Of a stretch of 64,000 nt of DNA, positions 62,764 through 64,000 are shown one piece after another. Source of the DNA: Streptomyces clavifer (GTDB lineage Bacteria > Actinomycetota > Actinomycetes > Streptomycetales > Streptomycetaceae); NCBI GenBank assembly GCA_014651175.1, contig BMWJ01000005.1, forward strand, positions 248,001-312,000, written 5' to 3'. The notes under the pieces are model-generated. The model ran no database searches and was not told the DNA's origin. It was given only the letters and a program-made list of their open reading frames with translations. Position 1 is the first letter of the stretch, and every line of letters begins with the position of its first letter. A program made the translations under genes and the position numbers.

Positions 62764-63168
62764 GTGAAGCGAGCCATACCCGTCGTCGCCCTGAGCGTCC
62801 TGGGCCTGATATCCGTCTGGCGCTACGAGCCGTCCCTCGGCCCCACGGAGACCACCGCCGCGCCGGACCCGGCGCCCTCCGCCTCCGCGGGTCCCCCGGG
62901 CTCCTCCACCGTGATCGTTGAGGGGACGACCATCACGACGGAGAAGGGTCCGGTGCAGGTCCGGGCGACCTTCGAGGGCGACAGGATCACCGCGGTGCGG
63001 ATGCTCCAGCAGCCGAACCATCCCCAGACGAAGACGGCGGTGCCGAAGCTGGTCGCACAGACGTTGGAGGTGCAGAGCGCGGACGTCGACACGGTCACCG
63101 GCGCGACGATCACCAGCGACGCCTACAAGGAATCCCTGCAGGCCGCCCTCGACGCGAAGGGTGGCTGA
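62764..63168 (+). CDS. Exported FMN-binding-domain protein
   Basis: 134 residues. N-terminal hydrophobic anchor or signal (AIPVVALSVLGLISV), a Pro/Ala/Ser linker, then a small FMN-binding domain ending DVDTVTGATITSDAYKESLQ. The TGAT (112-115) is the flavinylation motif, with T115 as the expected FMN attachment site. It is 19 bp after the reductase gene and just ahead of apbE, whose product attaches the FMN. Acts outside the membrane as an electron carrier. GTG start at 62764 with GGGAGACGAGG ahead. Confidence 0.9.
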   Translation: MKRAIPVVALSVLGLISVWRYEPSLGPTETTAAPDPAPSASAGPPGSSTVIVEGTTITTEKGPVQVRATFEGDRITAVRMLQQPNHPQTKTAVPKLVAQTLEVQSADVDTVTGATITSDAYKESLQAALDAKGG

Positions 63169-63169
63169 C

Positions 63170-63910
63170 ATGCGGCGCGTGGAGCATGTCATGGGGTTCC
63201 CCGTCTCGCTGCGGGTCGACGACGAGGACGTACCGGAGCGGGCCGCGGACGCGGTCTTCGCCTGGCTGCGCGAGGTGGACGAGCGGTTCAGCCCCTTCAA
63301 GCCCGGCAGCGAGGTGTCGCGTCACGGCCGCGGCGAGCTGGAGCCGCACGAGCTGAGCGAGGACCTCGTGGAGGTGCTCGGCCTGTGCGAGCGCTACCGC
63401 CTCGCCACGGGCGGCGCGTTCGACGTCCGGCTGCCGGGGCGCGGGTTCGACCCGTGCGCGGTGGTCAAGGGCTGGTCGGTGCAGCGGGGAGCACAGCTGC
63501 TGCGGGCGGCCGGTGCGCGGCGGTTCTGCCTCAACGCCGGCGGCGACGTCGTCGCCTCGGGCGGGCCCTGGCGGGTGGGGGTACGGCACCCCGAACACGC
63601 CGGCAGGCTGTGCACCGTCCTCGAGTTGACCGACGGAGCGGTCGCCACCTCCGCCCGCTACGAGCGCGGCGACCACATCATCGACGGCCGCACCGGGCAC
63701 CCGGCAACGGCACTGCTCAGCATGACAGTCGTGGCCGCCACCCTGACGGAGGCGGACTCGGTCGCCACGGCGGCCTTCGCGATGGGCGCCGAGGGCATCG
63801 AGTGGGCAGCGTCCCTGGCGGGCTGCGAGGTGTTCGCGGTGGTCGCCGGGGGCCAGGTGCTGAGGACGGCGGACTTCCCGGTGGCCGAGGAACCGTCGGC
63901 GGACGTGTGA
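63170..63910 (+). CDS. apbE: ApbE-type FAD:protein FMN transferase
   Basis: 246 residues, somewhat short for the family. The family motifs are visible: MGFPVSLRVDD near the start, ERFSPFKPGSEVSR, a GGAFDVRLPGRGFDPCAVVKGW segment of the active site (shown in parts), FCLNAGGDVVASG and a late DHIIDGRTGHPATALLS with metal-binding acidic residues downstream (TEADSVATAAFAMG). It attaches FMN to a Thr of the preceding protein. The ATG is one base after the preceding stop codon, so the two are coupled. No signal peptide is visible, unlike many homologues. About 90 bp to the window end hold nothing recognisable. Confidence 0.9.
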   Translation: MRRVEHVMGFPVSLRVDDEDVPERAADAVFAWLREVDERFSPFKPGSEVSRHGRGELEPHELSEDLVEVLGLCERYRLATGGAFDVRLPGRGFDPCAVVKGWSVQRGAQLLRAAGARRFCLNAGGDVVASGGPWRVGVRHPEHAGRLCTVLELTDGAVATSARYERGDHIIDGRTGHPATALLSMTVVAATLTEADSVATAAFAMGAEGIEWAASLAGCEVFAVVAGGQVLRTADFPVAEEPSADV

Positions 63911-64000
63911 CCGATGGCCTCCGCGGGCGGGCACCTGCGACCCACGCCCCTCCTTCACGGGCAGTCCCGGCACCGTGATGACCTCCGGCCCGCCCCGCCC

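Noticed and set aside
1..64000. CRISPR arrays, tRNA and rRNA genes
   Set aside because: No regularly spaced 24-40-bp repeats and no tRNA-like cloverleaf or rRNA sequence was recognised by eye. A tRNA search program would be needed to exclude a tRNA at the island edge.

Overview
The window is very GC-rich with G/C-ending codons almost throughout. It carries several actinomycete hallmarks: leaderless promoters with TANNNT -10 boxes, an XRE regulator paired with a DUF397 protein, a LuxR-type regulator, and rare TTA codons concentrated in a few genes. This points to Streptomyces or a close relative; I cannot name a species.

Layout. (1) 1-8.3 kb: the end of an ABC exporter gene, a phytoene-desaturase-like FAD oxidoreductase, two divergent regulators (a LuxR-like one and a large P-loop/HTH protein with three TTA codons), then a MarR regulator divergent from an isochorismatase-family hydrolase that has a paired palindromic operator. 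(2) 8.3-14.1 kb: a scar zone with a fragment of a drug-ABC ATPase, a broken IS21 element (istA/istB), an intact ISL3-family transposase gene and two small unknown genes. (3) 14.1-15.5 kb: an almost gene-free stretch. (4) 15.4-56.4 kb: a dense anti-phage/restriction island. (5) 56.6-64 kb: ordinary chromosomal genes (FKBP isomerase, DUF4246 protein, OmpR-type two-component system, and a flavin-linked membrane electron-transfer operon with ApbE).

The island contains an adenine-methylase-like protein; an mcrB-mcrC-UvrD helicase operon; a sigma-70-family factor followed closely by drmA-like and drmB-like DISARM genes and a small SF1 ATPase; an EcsC-family gene; an XRE-ImmA peptidase/PIN-domain pair; a TPR-like/small protein/GrpE-like/Hsp70-zinc-ribbon operon; an Mrr-like nuclease; and a four-gene operon. 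That last operon encodes a 2,134-residue Ser/Thr kinase-helicase-DUF1998-nuclease-like fusion, a DrmD-like SNF2 helicase, a DrmMI-like adenine methylase and a basic protein. DISARM-type parts therefore sit at two separate loci with other systems between them, and no phospholipase-D drmC is visible.

A 15-bp palindrome close to GTTGACGTTGTCAAC occurs upstream of five separate transcription units of the island (methylase, mcrBC, sigma/drm, Hsp70 module, kinase-helicase operon). At two of them it supplies a TTGACG -35 box placed 17 bp from a T(A/G)CGGT -10 box. I infer one coordinated regulon, possibly involving the island's own sigma factor. That shared control and the kinase-helicase fusion are the most promising candidates for an undescribed composite defence system. 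All functional calls rest on motif recognition by eye, not database searches.
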